Counted from the stretch's first letter, positions 22,694 through 34,025 are shown. The stretch is DNA of 64,000 nt from Chrysoperla carnea (GCF_905475395.1 NC_058341.1:66285501-66349500), one strand, 5' to 3'. Notes: generated from the letters alone by a model not told the origin. Made by a program: numbers and translations.

Positions 22694-25600
22694 ATGGCTG
22701 TCTTTCTTGATGAAGAAATTTTTAATAAAGAAAAGATCTATTTCTTGCATGACCTATTATTACGGTACAAATCTTTACTTGTAGAAGTAACAGACGAATA
22801 TTCTTTAACCGATTTCAAAAATTATACAACAAGTAATTTAGAAGAAAAACTGCGGAAAAAATACGGTGAAGCCATTATAATTCGTTCATCTGAAATTTAT
22901 AATAACAAAAAAATTGTTCACAAACGGGGTTTGAATCTCGAAACCGTATTATATAATTCGGCAGTTCAAACTTCTGAGAAATTAAGATTTCAGAATGTTG
23001 CGTATGATTTAAGAAATTGCGTGAAAAAAATAACGAAAAAAAAAAATGTTATTACTGTCAACGATGTCATTGATTGTGAATGCGACACTCCGGAATTATT
23101 ATTTAATTTTATTTCTGATTTAATACAAGGTCCAGACATTCGAAGAAAAAATTCAATGGAAGATTTAGTCAAAATTAAGTCGTTATGCCATGACATCATA
23201 TATATTGTTTGTAAAGGTCGTATAAAACCAAGTAAACAATTAAATCTTGGTATATCAATAAAATCGTTGACAAGCAGTAGAAAGGTAATCAATATTTTAA
23301 ACAAATATGGTCATTCAGTTTGCTACTCTACACTTGAAGGAATAGAGACTGAAATGACATATGCTGCTGTAGAAGAGGATCATTTGATTCCTCCTGGAAT
23401 TCATAAAAAAAAGGAATTATGTACGAATGTGGCCTATGATAATTATGATAGATTTGTAGACACAATATCTGGGAAAGACACTCTTCACGATACTGTTAGA
23501 ATTATTTATCAATTTGTTCTTATGGAAAATAATAAAGAAACAGAGTCAACGGTTCCATCCACCAGTGATCAGCCAGATCCATCTCCTAAAGTTCAATTAG
23601 CTTTATCTACTAGTGCTCAATCGGATCCATCTACCAGTTCTCAATTAGTTTTCTTAAGTAATGTTCAATCAGATCTATCAACTAACGATCCGACAGATTC
23701 ACCACAATCAGATAATTGTGCTAGCCCTGATAGTGAAAATATTACTCCTAGAAAGAGACGAAGATTCGATGTAATGCCGCGTGATTCAACACCTTACATG
23801 ATAAAACCGAAAGCTATAACCACTTTGATTCCATTTTCCGAGCTCCAACAATTCATTAATTCATGTACTAGTAGCAGAAAAAATTCTGATATTAAAAATT
23901 TGATTTGGGCTTTTTCTGTATCCCTGATTCCTAATTGTCCAATGTGGGTAGGCTATAACAGTCAAACAACTATAGATAATAGTTTAATTCAAGTTGTTGA
24001 TTATTTAGCTCAAATTAATGCACCCCCTACTTCTTATACTATAGTACATGAAACAATGAGAAATGCCCAAAACATTGCATTACAATGTGAGCAAGACGAA
24101 ATTATAGTGAGTTATGATTTAGCAATTGCTAAAATGGCTATGCAGCTTCAGTTGCAAGAGCAACCTAAATTCAATAATTTGTTCATAAACTTGGCAGCTT
24201 TTCATATAGAAATGGCTTTCTTTAAAGCCTTAGGTAAATTTATAGATTCATCAGGTATTGTCGATATACTCGTTCAGTCGGAGGTTCTCGCAGAAGGTTC
24301 AACTAACGGATTTATTGACGGTAAACATTTCAATAGATGTAAACGCATACACGGATTATTATTTGGCGCTCTTCAAAGCTTGCACATTGAAAAATTCATT
24401 TCTGAGTATGGCTTGGATATCAATATATTAATAGAAAATTTACAATATATTAGTATGACTCGCACAGAAAATTGTACGCCTCTAAATTTAAACGAATCAT
24501 TACAATCAGTCATTAATGATTATATTAATTACTCGAAATTGACCCTGAATGGTGAACATGGAAAAACAGCACAATACTACATGCTGTATATGAATTTTAT
24601 AAACACTTTTTTTTCATTATCAAGAAGCATAAGAGGTAGTGATTTCGAACTTTACATTACTACGTTATTTGAGATGTCAAATTTATTTTTTATTATGAAC
24701 CAGCCTAATTACTCTAGATGGATGTTGTTATATATATGTAATTTAATCAATTTAAAAAAGAATAATTCCAAATTATTTGATAACTTCAAAAAAGGTGCTT
24801 TTGGAGTTAAAAGAACCGGGAATAACTTTTCGCGAGGACCAGTCGATTTAACGTTAGAACAAACGATAAATACTGATGCTGCAAATTCATTAACTGGCAT
24901 TTCTCACTTTAGCAATTCGATCTCTGCTCGACAACGGTGGGCACTTAGTCATAGTTTAAGGACAAAAATTATTTCAACCTTATTTCAAGATATAGGCATA
25001 ACCCAGAGAGACGATAAAATACACGAATTAGAAAAACATCGAATCGAAAAAGATCAATTAGCGTTAAAAAATATTATTATCTGTTTTAAACAAAACATGA
25101 ATCCATTTGATAAGAACATAGATGAAGAGTATTTATTTAATGTTGTCACCGGTAAAGCTGTATCAGAAATCACAGAAACTTTCCTTTTGAATATCAATAA
25201 ACTGGGTGATGAGAAGAAAAATAATTTTTTAATTGAATGCAATAGTAAACCCGAACGATTTGAACAAACAATTAAGAGAAATACTATTTCCAACTTTTCT
25301 TCAGAATGTATAAAACAAACTTTTAAAAATAAAGATGGTAAACAAGTTCAACTAGCTATGGAACGAAATATCTTCGGTAGGTTATTAGCGATTTCATTGG
25401 AAAAACAAATAGATTTGAAATATTGTTTATCATTCCCTCTTGCACTGGTCCCTCCAGCTCTTTGTCATGTCACTGGTGATATGATTGAAACTGATAAATC
25501 ATCATTAGCGAAAAAATTATATTCTTATGTACATCCTTGTGTACCACCTCCTATGGACACAGACATAATTGACGGTTTTTATTTTTTACATCACCTTGGT

Positions 25601-26815
25601 CCGGTAATACCACAAACTTTTGAGAAACTTTCAGAATTTATTCTAATCAAAATGTGCAATACTACTGCATCAAATATTCATTTGATTTTTGATAGATACT
25701 TTTTCCCCTCGATTAAAGATTGTGAGCGCCAAAATCGAGGAGAAATTAATGTATCTTTTAATATAACTGGTCCATCTCAGAAAAGGCCCACTAATTTCTT
25801 AAAAGCTTTACGAAATTATAAATTTAAAGAAGCCCTAGTAAATTTTTTTTCTGAAAGTTTCGCTTACGATCATTTAGCAACAATAACAGGTAATAAAAAA
25901 ATTTTTTTAACAGTCGATCATAATTGCTATTCATACAAAGTCATTGATGGTGTCGTGATAAAAACACTTGAAACAGACTTTGAATGCTACCATGAAGAGG
26001 CGGACACAAGGATGATTTTTCATTTGAGCAAATTGGAAGATAATTCCAAAGTTATGATGAAGTGTTGGGATACAGATATTTTAATAATATTATTAGGCCA
26101 CATTCATAAATTACAGCACTTAGAAATCTTTTTAATAACCATAGGATCAAAGCCGAACATAATTTCTTGCAGAAATTGTACGGAATTGTCAAAAGCATTG
26201 GGTGAGCGTTTGTGTCAGGCACTCCCAGCATTTCACGCTTTTACAGGATCAGATTATACTGCTGCCTTTTTTAGAAAAGGCAAGAAAAAACCTTTAGAGT
26301 TATTGATAAAAAATGAAAAAATGCAAGAAGTTTTTGCATCATTACTTGATCCTCAAGAAGTCGAAAGTTTTGATAAGATGGAAATCGTCCAAGAATTTAC
26401 ATCAATGCTCTATAATCAAAAGAACTGTAAAAGCGTGGATTTGGCACGATTGTTTATTTTTCAAAAATTATTTGCTAATACTTTATCTGCAGTTTTCTTT
26501 TGTAAAAGTGTGAAAAGTTTTGACTCGAGTACGATACCTCCCTGTTGGAAATCCTTAAAACAAAAGATATTAAGAACAATTTATATTAATTCAATGTGGC
26601 AAAATGCTACTGAGCGAGAGTGTATCGTACTCGACATTAATCAATGTGGGTGGGTCAAATCGGATGATGCAATTAAACCTGTATGGTTCGAAGGTGATCC
26701 AACGCCTCTTACAATAGACGATATTTTAATGCATAATATGAACGATGACAATGATGAAGAAATTAATGAGCAGCATAATGTTGATGTTTTAGAGGAAGAA
26801 CATGAAAATGAATAA
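22694..26815 (+). CDS. 1,373-aa transposon protein with FEN/PIN-like nuclease motifs
   Basis: The longest ORF in the window and uninterrupted. The frame is open upstream to 22619, so residues DWHKLRKHHKEALAA just before the ATG are probably coding and the true start lies in an upstream exon. Residues ~280-350 are Ser/Thr/Pro-rich, followed by a basic RKRRR near 353 (possible nuclear signal). The C-terminal third has a spaced acidic series: FDRYF (~999), HEEADTR (~1100), DTDILIILL (~1126) and FTGSDYTAAFFRKGKKKP (~1183). This order resembles FEN/XPG-type PIN nucleases (EAEA, DxD, GCDY followed by a Gly/Lys segment). The tail is acidic. Being the only large protein between long TIRs, it is a candidate transposase or mobility nuclease; that role is inferred. 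Similar multi-copy hypothetical proteins are, to my memory, common in invertebrate genomes. AATAAA-like signals follow from 26857. Transcribed plus, after the disrupted zinc-finger exons. Confidence 0.8.
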   Translation: MAVFLDEEIFNKEKIYFLHDLLLRYKSLLVEVTDEYSLTDFKNYTTSNLEEKLRKKYGEAIIIRSSEIYNNKKIVHKRGLNLETVLYNSAVQTSEKLRFQNVAYDLRNCVKKITKKKNVITVNDVIDCECDTPELLFNFISDLIQGPDIRRKNSMEDLVKIKSLCHDIIYIVCKGRIKPSKQLNLGISIKSLTSSRKVINILNKYGHSVCYSTLEGIETEMTYAAVEEDHLIPPGIHKKKELCTNVAYDNYDRFVDTISGKDTLHDTVRIIYQFVLMENNKETESTVPSTSDQPDPSPKVQLALSTSAQSDPSTSSQLVFLSNVQSDLSTNDPTDSPQSDNCASPDSENITPRKRRRFDVMPRDSTPYMIKPKAITTLIPFSELQQFINSCTSSRKNSDIKNLIWAFSVSLIPNCPMWVGYNSQTTIDNSLIQVVDYLAQINAPPTSYTIVHETMRNAQNIALQCEQDEIIVSYDLAIAKMAMQLQLQEQPKFNNLFINLAAFHIEMAFFKALGKFIDSSGIVDILVQSEVLAEGSTNGFIDGKHFNRCKRIHGLLFGALQSLHIEKFISEYGLDINILIENLQYISMTRTENCTPLNLNESLQSVINDYINYSKLTLNGEHGKTAQYYMLYMNFINTFFSLSRSIRGSDFELYITTLFEMSNLFFIMNQPNYSRWMLLYICNLINLKKNNSKLFDNFKKGAFGVKRTGNNFSRGPVDLTLEQTINTDAANSLTGISHFSNSISARQRWALSHSLRTKIISTLFQDIGITQRDDKIHELEKHRIEKDQLALKNIIICFKQNMNPFDKNIDEEYLFNVVTGKAVSEITETFLLNINKLGDEKKNNFLIECNSKPERFEQTIKRNTISNFSSECIKQTFKNKDGKQVQLAMERNIFGRLLAISLEKQIDLKYCLSFPLALVPPALCHVTGDMIETDKSSLAKKLYSYVHPCVPPPMDTDIIDGFYFLHHLGPVIPQTFEKLSEFILIKMCNTTASNIHLIFDRYFFPSIKDCERQNRGEINVSFNITGPSQKRPTNFLKALRNYKFKEALVNFFSESFAYDHLATITGNKKIFLTVDHNCYSYKVIDGVVIKTLETDFECYHEEADTRMIFHLSKLEDNSKVMMKCWDTDILIILLGHIHKLQHLEIFLITIGSKPNIISCRNCTELSKALGERLCQALPAFHAFTGSDYTAAFFRKGKKKPLELLIKNEKMQEVFASLLDPQEVESFDKMEIVQEFTSMLYNQKNCKSVDLARLFIFQKLFANTLSAVFFCKSVKSFDSSTIPPCWKSLKQKILRTIYINSMWQNATERECIVLDINQCGWVKSDDAIKPVWFEGDPTPLTIDDILMHNMNDDNDEEINEQHNVDVLEEEHENE

Positions 26816-26998
26816 TTTGTAATTAGAATAAGTTATTGTAACGCATAAAATATTATAATAAAATTAGTTTTAAATATAAAATAATTTTTAAATAAACGGC
26901 ACAATTATAACAGTTTATATTATACTTTTGATAAATAAATTGTTTAATTGAATATTTTCTATGTTTTAACTACGTTTCCATTATGTATTTAATAATTA

Positions 26999-27503
26999 AA
27001 AAAAAAAACACGGGCTGCACTCCGGGAGTGCCGGCAGAAGTGAAAACTTGAATATTAACGTTGTGCATTTTTGATATTTTGGAATTGGAATAATTTTGCA
27101 CGAATTGCTTTAATTATCAGTATAAAAGTACTATCATTTATGTGGTAGAATACAATATTTATTTCATGAACGAACATTTTTTACCCATTACAAAAAAAGT
27201 GTACAACGCCGCTAAAGAAGTTTTCACTTAAAAAACAAAAAAAAACTAAAAAAAATTATATTTTTAATAAAAAGGCAACCGCACACAGTGTTCCCAAGCG
27301 GTCACCCATCCAAGTACTGACTGTACCTAATGTTGCTTAACTTCAGTGATCGGGCGAGAGCCGGTGTACTGACTGTGACATAGTCTTACGCTTTTTCGAC
27401 CAGGACACGTGACACTGTCGCGAGTTTAACATTTTTTACCCATTACAAAAAAAGTGTACAACGCCGCTAAAGAAGTTTTCACTTCAAAAAATTAATTGTG
27501 AAA
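26999..27503 (-). mobile_element. 5S rRNA-derived SINE (partial dimer) inserted in the right TIR
   Basis: On the minus strand a 5S-like head (27391 to 27274) is followed by a body and ends at 26999 with a homopolymer tract (T on the minus strand). Near 27018 is the hairpin GCACTCC-G-GGAGTGC. A 57-bp segment is present twice, identically, at 27173-27229 and 27428-27484, one on each side of the 5S head. This suggests an incomplete tandem copy. Flanking AATTAA on both sides could be the target duplication. Confidence 0.7.
27274..27391 (-). ncRNA. 5S rRNA-like sequence (SINE head, not a functional 5S gene)
   Basis: The minus strand carries long stretches typical of eukaryotic 5S rRNA, including CCCGATCACTGAAGTTAAGC and GTACTTGGATGGGTGACCGC. 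The internal Pol III control region is therefore largely kept. The first ~25 nt differ and cannot pair with the 3' end to form the terminal helix, so this is 5S-derived, not a working rRNA gene. Confidence 0.75.
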
Positions 27504-28133
27504 ACAATTAATTTTATTATTTATTTCATAAATATTTAAAATATAAAAAAAAAGTTGGTAAAATGTGATGGGAAATAAATAAATTGAAGTATAATGTTCT
27601 CACAGAGTTGCTTATGTAGTATCTCATAGTATACACTCGAGTTGCCGGTCTTTAAAGTGGGCTGCCAAAATTTCTAACAGTCAGAGGCTAGGCAACCATT
27701 TTTTTTCGAAAACTAGAAAGTTCAAGCTTTCATAAATACTATGAAAGCTACTAAAATTATGCTTTAACTAATAAGCTAAGCAACTACACCAAAATTAAAA
27801 AAATCAAAAAATGGTTGCCTAGTTAAGCGACTGACTGGGGACTAAAACTCCTATATCATTATTTTCATTGATTTGAGTACAACCTTTTCCAATAATGTAT
27901 GTTCTTTAACCGATCAGGTGCCTTTTTCAGCGGCCGACTCTTAGCCTAATAGCCATGCATAAATTTGACTTGTCATAGACAGCTTCTATTTTCTACCACT
28001 AGACAGCGCTAGAATCAGTTCCCATGGCGAATATTGTATATGTACATTTCATTAAAAACCATTCGCTAGTTTTAGCGTGAAAGCGTAACAAACAAACATG
28101 CTTACTTTCGCATTTATAATACATATATAGAGA

Positions 28134-28400
28134 TAGAGGTATTAAGTAAATGGTGCTTTTAAAAATTTAAATTGTATTTTTAAAACAGATTCTTGAAAAT
28201 GAACTAACTGTAATTGAGTTTGAAAAAAACTGTAATAAGATGTTGTATACACTCATAAATTAATGGAAAGTTAGCAATATTTTATTCTTAGTTTATAATT
28301 ATTTATAAGTTAAGTTAGTTTTGACTATATATTTCACTTTTTAGCTAAACTACACAGAGCAATTTTGGTTGTGGGTGGTTGTTGCCTTAACGTCCCCATG
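28134..28400. other. Flank of the interrupted Helitron
   Basis: 28134-28320 matches 1696-1880. No gene seen. Confidence 0.5.
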
Positions 28401-28700
28401 TTTTACGTACAATGGTGGCTGCCAGGGGCGGATCTAGCCCTCAAAAAAGGTGATGAGCACGGCACAGCCACCCGAAAATCAATCGAATGCGAATCGGAGT
28501 ATGTACTCACTCATGACCAATAAAGTTCATTTTTACAAAGGAGATCTTTACAAAATATGTGACGTTCTGACTAAGCTTTTACATTGTATATTAGTTCCAC
28601 GTAGGTAAAGCCGTGGACCGAGCGCACTAGCAAATTAATAAACCTAAAAAATGTAAGTTTGTCCGATCACGAAAATTAGAGAAAAAATGTGTGTTTGTAT
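28400..28700. repeat. Dispersed repeat R4
   Basis: Parts recur inverted at 40610-40860 and direct at 50330-50500. Shared phrases include TTAATAAACCT followed by TGTTAGT-like text, and the GCGGATCTAGCCCTCAAAAA region. No coding sequence seen. Confidence 0.6.
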
Positions 28701-30361
28701 ATACAAAAGAGAAAACATTGTTGTATATAGTGCCGTTACTACTGTCGATTTAGAGATGTGTTCGAAACCTGGAACTTCTCCTCTATGGGACCTCCACCCC
28801 CTACCTCTCCTCCATGGGACCCCTACCCCCTATCAATTTTCGAAAACATCGAAAAAAACCAGTATTCTTTTACGCTGGAATTTATTTATTTATAAAGTGC
28901 ATATTTTCCGATTTTTGTACATTGAAAAGGCCTTATATTTATAGTGGTTACTAAAATCCATCTTTCGAATTTTTATAATCGAAAATAAATTCAACATTGA
29001 TAAGATTGGAAACGTCAAGACTTCTTCATTTTCAAAAGAAATAATGACCAAAGAACTGAACATTTCTTATTACGTAATCAATGAAAAAAGTCTGAAATTT
29101 CTATAACTTACAAAAAGAAAATCGAATTTGTGCACATCAAAGATCCCTTTTAGAGCCGCAAGATCCGTTTTGAATGCGACTTTAGGGTCTCGTACCCGAG
29201 AAAACTAAGAACGAGGCGATGGTCCTCAAGATAGGTACTCTCTGGCGTGTAATCTTACCTATTTTTCAAGTGCGAGTTTTGGGTTCCGTACCCGAAACAT
29301 TTATCAGAAATTTTTTTAAATTCTATAAATTTCACTTGTTAGAGACAACTTTTATTGTACTAAGAAGTATAAAATAATTTTTCTTTTGGGTGACTCATAC
29401 ATACATGATTAATTGTAAAAGCTTGAGGCGCTCCGAATCATACTTGATATTTTATATTGAGTGTGTCAGCTTTTACAAATAGTCATGCATGAGTGAATTT
29501 TGGATAAAAGGCATGATTTAATTTAGATGAAGTTGGATTAAGTCTAAATCAATTATGAAAATTTTACTGGAGGTTATCCGCTTATTTAAATAAATAAATG
29601 ACTTCGAAAGTAGACATACTTAACATTGGTTTTATGGGGAAACGTAGATGGATGATTTAAGTTTTCTTAGATTTCTCCAAGACTAGTCAGTGGAAATAAA
29701 AGCAAAACTATTAAAGTTAAAACCTTAAGAAACTATTTAAAAAAAACTCATTGTGCCCCACTAATTAAGGATGTATGAGCATAGTAGTGGGAGCACAAAT
29801 TTAAAAAAATATATATTATCAATTTTGATGGTGAATTATGTTATAACTTGAAAACATAAGACGGAGAGTAATAATTGAAAATTTGGTTTAATTATTTAGC
29901 TTTCGATATTTCGAAAACCAAGGCAGACATCGAAATATTTTATTCTTATTTTTCGTCTACATTCATGAAGTTATAATAATTAAAATAAAGTATAAATAAT
30001 TCACGTTTACCTTGCGCTCGTACTACCTTATTAGAAAATGTAAAAGAATCAATTGCCCGACTTTTAAAAACATCGAGAAAAAAAATATTCGATTAATCCA
30101 ATGAAAAATTTTCGATTGATCGAGTTTATTTGTTCATCCTTATAATAATTTAACAGCCTTAAAATTTAATAAAAAAAATGATAATTTGCTATAAAATTCA
30201 TTATAATTTGCTATAATTAAAATTATGTAAATTTTTATACTAGCCTTGAAATGAAAAGGAACTGAAGTAATTAAAAGTTGATGAAAACTGATCTTTTAAA
30301 ATTATTAATATTTTGGTCAACGCATAAGTATTTTATTTAACTTCAGATGTTAATGTTATAC
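28701..30361. other. AT-rich intergenic stretch, repeat fragments only
   Basis: No gene is seen. 29160-29330 holds fragments of the family at 7197-8545 (the phrase GGGTTCCGTACCCGAAACAT). The rest shows no clear structure. Confidence 0.4.
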
Positions 30362-31335
30362 TACAACAAGTGAAAACTAACAGTTGACTGAGTTAATTGT
30401 TGAAATACCATGTATAGACAGTGTTACATTACATTACTCTGTCACATTACACATATAATGTGATATTAATATAACTGATATTAATATACTGACTCCCACG
30501 GGTAAACAGTGATGTTCACGAAAAAATATTTCAAACAAAAGTTTTTTATTTTTTTATAAGGAACATTTTTATATTTAAACTTTTATTATATCTCTATCGG
30601 TTTACAAAATGGGTCCGACGGACCCAAGATGCAATTGATCTATGTTGCTCATTTACGAACTGGACCTCACTTTTTACGTCCTGAGTACGCTATAAAAAAT
30701 TTCAGCTTGATATCTCTTTTCGTTTTTGAGTCATTCTGATGACAGGCGAACAGACGACAGACAGGCAACCGAAAATGGACTGATGATTTTATGAACACCT
30801 ATACCAAAATTTTATACCATATATATGAAATATATCAAGGTATACTAAGTTTAGTCCCAAGTTTGTAACGCTTAAAAATATTGATGATAGGAAATAAATT
30901 TTGGTATAGGTGTTCATAGAATCACCTAATTAGTCCATTTCCGTCTGTCTGTCTGTCGTCTGTCCGTCTGTCATCACGATTACTCAAAAACGAAAAATGA
31001 CATCAAGCTGAAATTTTTTATAGCGTGCTGAGGACGTAAAAAGTGAGGTGAAGTTCGTAAATGAGCAACGTAGGTCAATTGGGTCTTGGATCCGTAGGAC
31101 CCATCTTGTACACCGTTAGAGATAGAACAAAAGTTTAAATTAAAAAAAACCACTGTTTACCCGTGAGAGCGAAAATTATGCGCAAATTATATAGTATGTA
31201 TATTATGTCTGTATCAGTTATGTATGTGTGAAGTGAATGCATGTGTTATGTGACAGAGTAATCAACACTGAATATACATGGTATTTCAACAATTAACTCA
31301 GTCAATTGTTTGTTTTCACTTGTTTTTTATAACAT
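30362..31335. repeat. Two R2 copies head to head
   Basis: 30362-30835 is R2 on the minus strand and 30820-31335 is R2 on the plus strand, meeting at their ATACCAT-type ends. The result is a ~970-bp imperfect palindrome. Confidence 0.78.
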
Positions 31336-32379
31336 CAATAGTTTTAAACGTTACAAACTTGGGACTAAACTTAGTATACCTTGGTATATTTCATGTACAT
31401 GGTATAAAAACTTGTTTTCTAATCATTAATTTGTTGTGATCACATATCCGCGTGTTTATCAGTATTCTCTCACATAATAAATAATATTATAATGAATGTG
31501 TAAGTAAAAACATCATTTTTTATTTTTAAACAAAATAAAATTATTCATTGTTCTCACTGAACTATTCCCATTTTTTGCAAATAATGACTAAATAGAAGTT
31601 TAATGATAAATAGAAGAATAAGAAATTTTTTTACTATTCTTTTCTAAATTTTGCGTTTGAGTACGTAGATTTTGAAACGTAACAAAAATTTTCTGTTCGC
31701 TGGGATAGAAAGCTAAAAATTAGTACGGAGCTTCCTATTGACCGTTTATATTGCCTAAGTGCATACAAGCCTTATCTAATAATATTAAGAAGTGAATTTT
31801 TGAAAAATCTTGGATACCCCTTTCAGACCTTCCATATTGTCAGATCAGGTTGGCATGAAAATAGTAACAAAAAACCAATAACTGGAGTTTCCCTACCAAA
31901 CAGCGCGCCCCAAAGAAAGTTATAAGTAAATGTAAAAACGACTATTTTCTCTCATTTTTCAAATTTTCTCGCCACCTACGCAACTAAATCGGATTTACCA
32001 TACGTCAATCGATAGGTTTTTTTGAGATCTAGAATTTTTCAATTTATTTATTTTTTTTTTGCATTGGACGTCATTTTTTTCTGTTAATCGCAAGCAAATC
32101 GTTTTTTTGACTTTTGCGAATTTTTTCAGTTGGCCATTGATTAGTCGTAAACAAAAAAACACTATGTTTCTTGGCTCGTTTCCTTCTATAAAAACGTATT
32201 TTTTGTTTTCTGATAACAATTTTGTCATCCGTTTCATATAGATTAATGGGATTTTTTTTAAAAATGGGAATGAAAGTAAATGCATGGTGGGTCAGTTCGT
32301 TTTGTAGTTTTTTGTAGGACTCAAAAATCAACTTAAAATCCTAGTCATAGATAATAAATATTTATATTATAATTAGTTG
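31336..32379. other. AT-rich intergenic stretch, no gene seen
   Basis: Several short frames overlap on both strands at 31995-32331, but none shows a domain or codon bias. No repeat structure was recognised. Confidence 0.4.
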
Positions 32380-32860
32380 TCTATGGTCCTAGTTCTTCGG
32401 GGTGCTTTAATAGCCAATTAAGATTCTAAACGGTAAGAGATATAATAACACTTTAAATTAGAAAGTTGATGCTCATAAAAAAAACTATTAAGTTTTGTTT
32501 TTAACATTTTTTCAAAAAACGTTAGCTTTCGAAGGAAATGCGACTTAAAAATATGTCATAATTGCATTTAATTGAAAGAAAATACGCTTAAAGTTTATCG
32601 ATAATTGTAGGCTGAAATCATGGACACAGGCAAATGTCCTCTATTGCCCTTGACAAATTTTGGCTAAAGCTTTTTTCCGTAGTTATCGTATTTTCTTTCG
32701 ATTAAATGCGATAATATTTTTAAGTCACATTTCCTCCAAAATGACGAAAACATGGTTAATTTTTTTTATGAGGATCAACTTTCTAATTTAAAGTGTTATT
32801 TTATCTCTTACCGTTTAGAATCTAAGTTGGTCAGTACAGAAATCTGAAGAACTGGGTCCA
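32380..32860. mobile_element. Palindromic foldback element, ~480 bp
   Basis: The left half (32380-32625) reads as the reverse complement of the right half (32635-32860). Both share AAACGGTAAGAGATA and AATTAGAAAGTTGAT. There is almost no loop. Confidence 0.85.
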
Positions 32861-33329
32861 ATCTGATATGAGAATATGATGTGTCCCCTATCAAACTCTG
32901 CAAGTTATTTTTTGATTGTTTATCTAGAAAACGAGCTATTAGCCGTTATAGATTAAGAGGACTCTCTGATTAGGGGTTCTCTCTGGATTTTGATATTTGC
33001 CTCTGGTTTCCGGATAAAGTTAAATGTACCGAATGTATAATTTTTTCCTTTTAATAAACAAAATAAGTAAGTTAGTGCACAAAACTGATGTTTTCACATA
33101 AAAAAAACCTTGAATGGTGTTCATAAATTAATGTAAAAAAAGAACAAAATTATGACTAACTTCATGAATTTTGTCGAAAAATTTAAACTAATAATAATTA
33201 GTTGAATATATTAACTTTATGTTAATGCAAGATTCGTGTTAAGGTTTCCAAACTTTTATTAGGTTGTCAAAAACTTCACGGAATTCACAATATTAGTAAT
33301 AGATTGGTCATTCTACATTTTCCGAGCCA

Positions 33330-34025
33330 ATGCCAAGATATACAGCAAACCAATACATATAAAAAAATCGGAAATTTTCCGTAGAATTCAATGCACTATT
33401 TTTTTATACTTTTAAAGTGCGGGATCACATTGAAAATGGCTGCCAAAGTTGGTGGAAAACAATATTTTTTAGTTTTTTTAAAAAAAAAAACGCGTTGTTC
33501 AAAAACTTATTGACAAAAGCCATTTTTCTTTAAATTCCAATAGCTCATATACGCGTGTACAGAAACGTTTATAAAAAAAAAGCACGCGTATATGAGCTAT
33601 TGGAATTTAAAGAAAAACGATTTTTTGTCGATAAAAGCGATTTTTGCTTTTCAATATTAAACTTTTCAATATTTTTCAAATTTGCAAAAACGATTTTCTC
33701 GGGCATATTAAGGACTAACTTTTCACTAGGGGTCGTTAAAAAATATATTTTTTTCAAAAAGATATGGGCGTTTCAAAAAAAAAATAAATAAAATAATAAT
33801 AAAAAAAATCCGAAATAAAAAGTTACACATTTTTGTTCAAAACTTTTTTGATCCAAAACGTATTTTTCAAAAAAAAAAAAAAAAACTAAAAAAAAAATGT
33901 TTTCTACCAAATTTGACAGCCATATTAAATGTGATCCCGCTCTATAAAAGTATAAAAAATAGTGTATTGAATTCTATGGAAAATTTCCGACTTTTTCATG
34001 TATTGGTTTGCCGTATCTCGTTACG
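33330..34025. mobile_element. Foldback element with nested inner palindrome
   Basis: 33330-33480 pairs with the complement of 33885-34025, sharing GCGGGATCACATT near both inner arms and AAACCAATACAT at the outer ends. A second inverted pair lies inside at about 33530-33610 around CGCGTATATGAGCTATTGG. No gene. Confidence 0.85.

Larger units (their letters stand above)
18404..28017 (+). mobile_element. Large TIR transposon, ~9.6 kb, with nuclease-like gene
   Basis: Long inverted repeats (18404-19075 and 26862-28017, the latter enlarged by a SINE) enclose a gene on the plus strand, plus an R2 repeat and an H2 Helitron fragment. The best-aligned TIR portion starts at TAGGCTAAGAG (about 18512 and 27948). 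Homology resumes outward to GATTCTA, with an indel between, so the outer border is approximate. No unambiguous target-site duplication was identified. The only long ORF is the 1,373-codon frame at 22694-26815. I do not recognise the element as a named superfamily. Confidence 0.72.
26862..28017. repeat. Right terminal inverted repeat (interrupted by a SINE)
   Basis: 26862-26998 and 27504-28017 together are the reverse complement of 18404-19075. The break falls inside the shared text around TTTAATAATTTTATTATTT. Confidence 0.85.
18036..28133 (-). mobile_element. H1 Helitron interrupted by the large TIR transposon
   Basis: Its 3' part (minus strand) is 18036-18403 and its 5' part is about 28018-28133. 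Together they match the uninterrupted H1 copies at 4149-4572 and 53057-53490, apart from about 10 bp at the junction. The borders are CTAG after host A at 18035 and GA before host T at 28134, the expected A-T target. The ~9.6 kb in between is the TIR transposon. Confidence 0.65.

Noticed and set aside
27274..27391. Functional 5S rRNA gene
   Set aside because: The 5' ~25 nt do not match and cannot form the terminal helix; the segment is joined to a SINE body.
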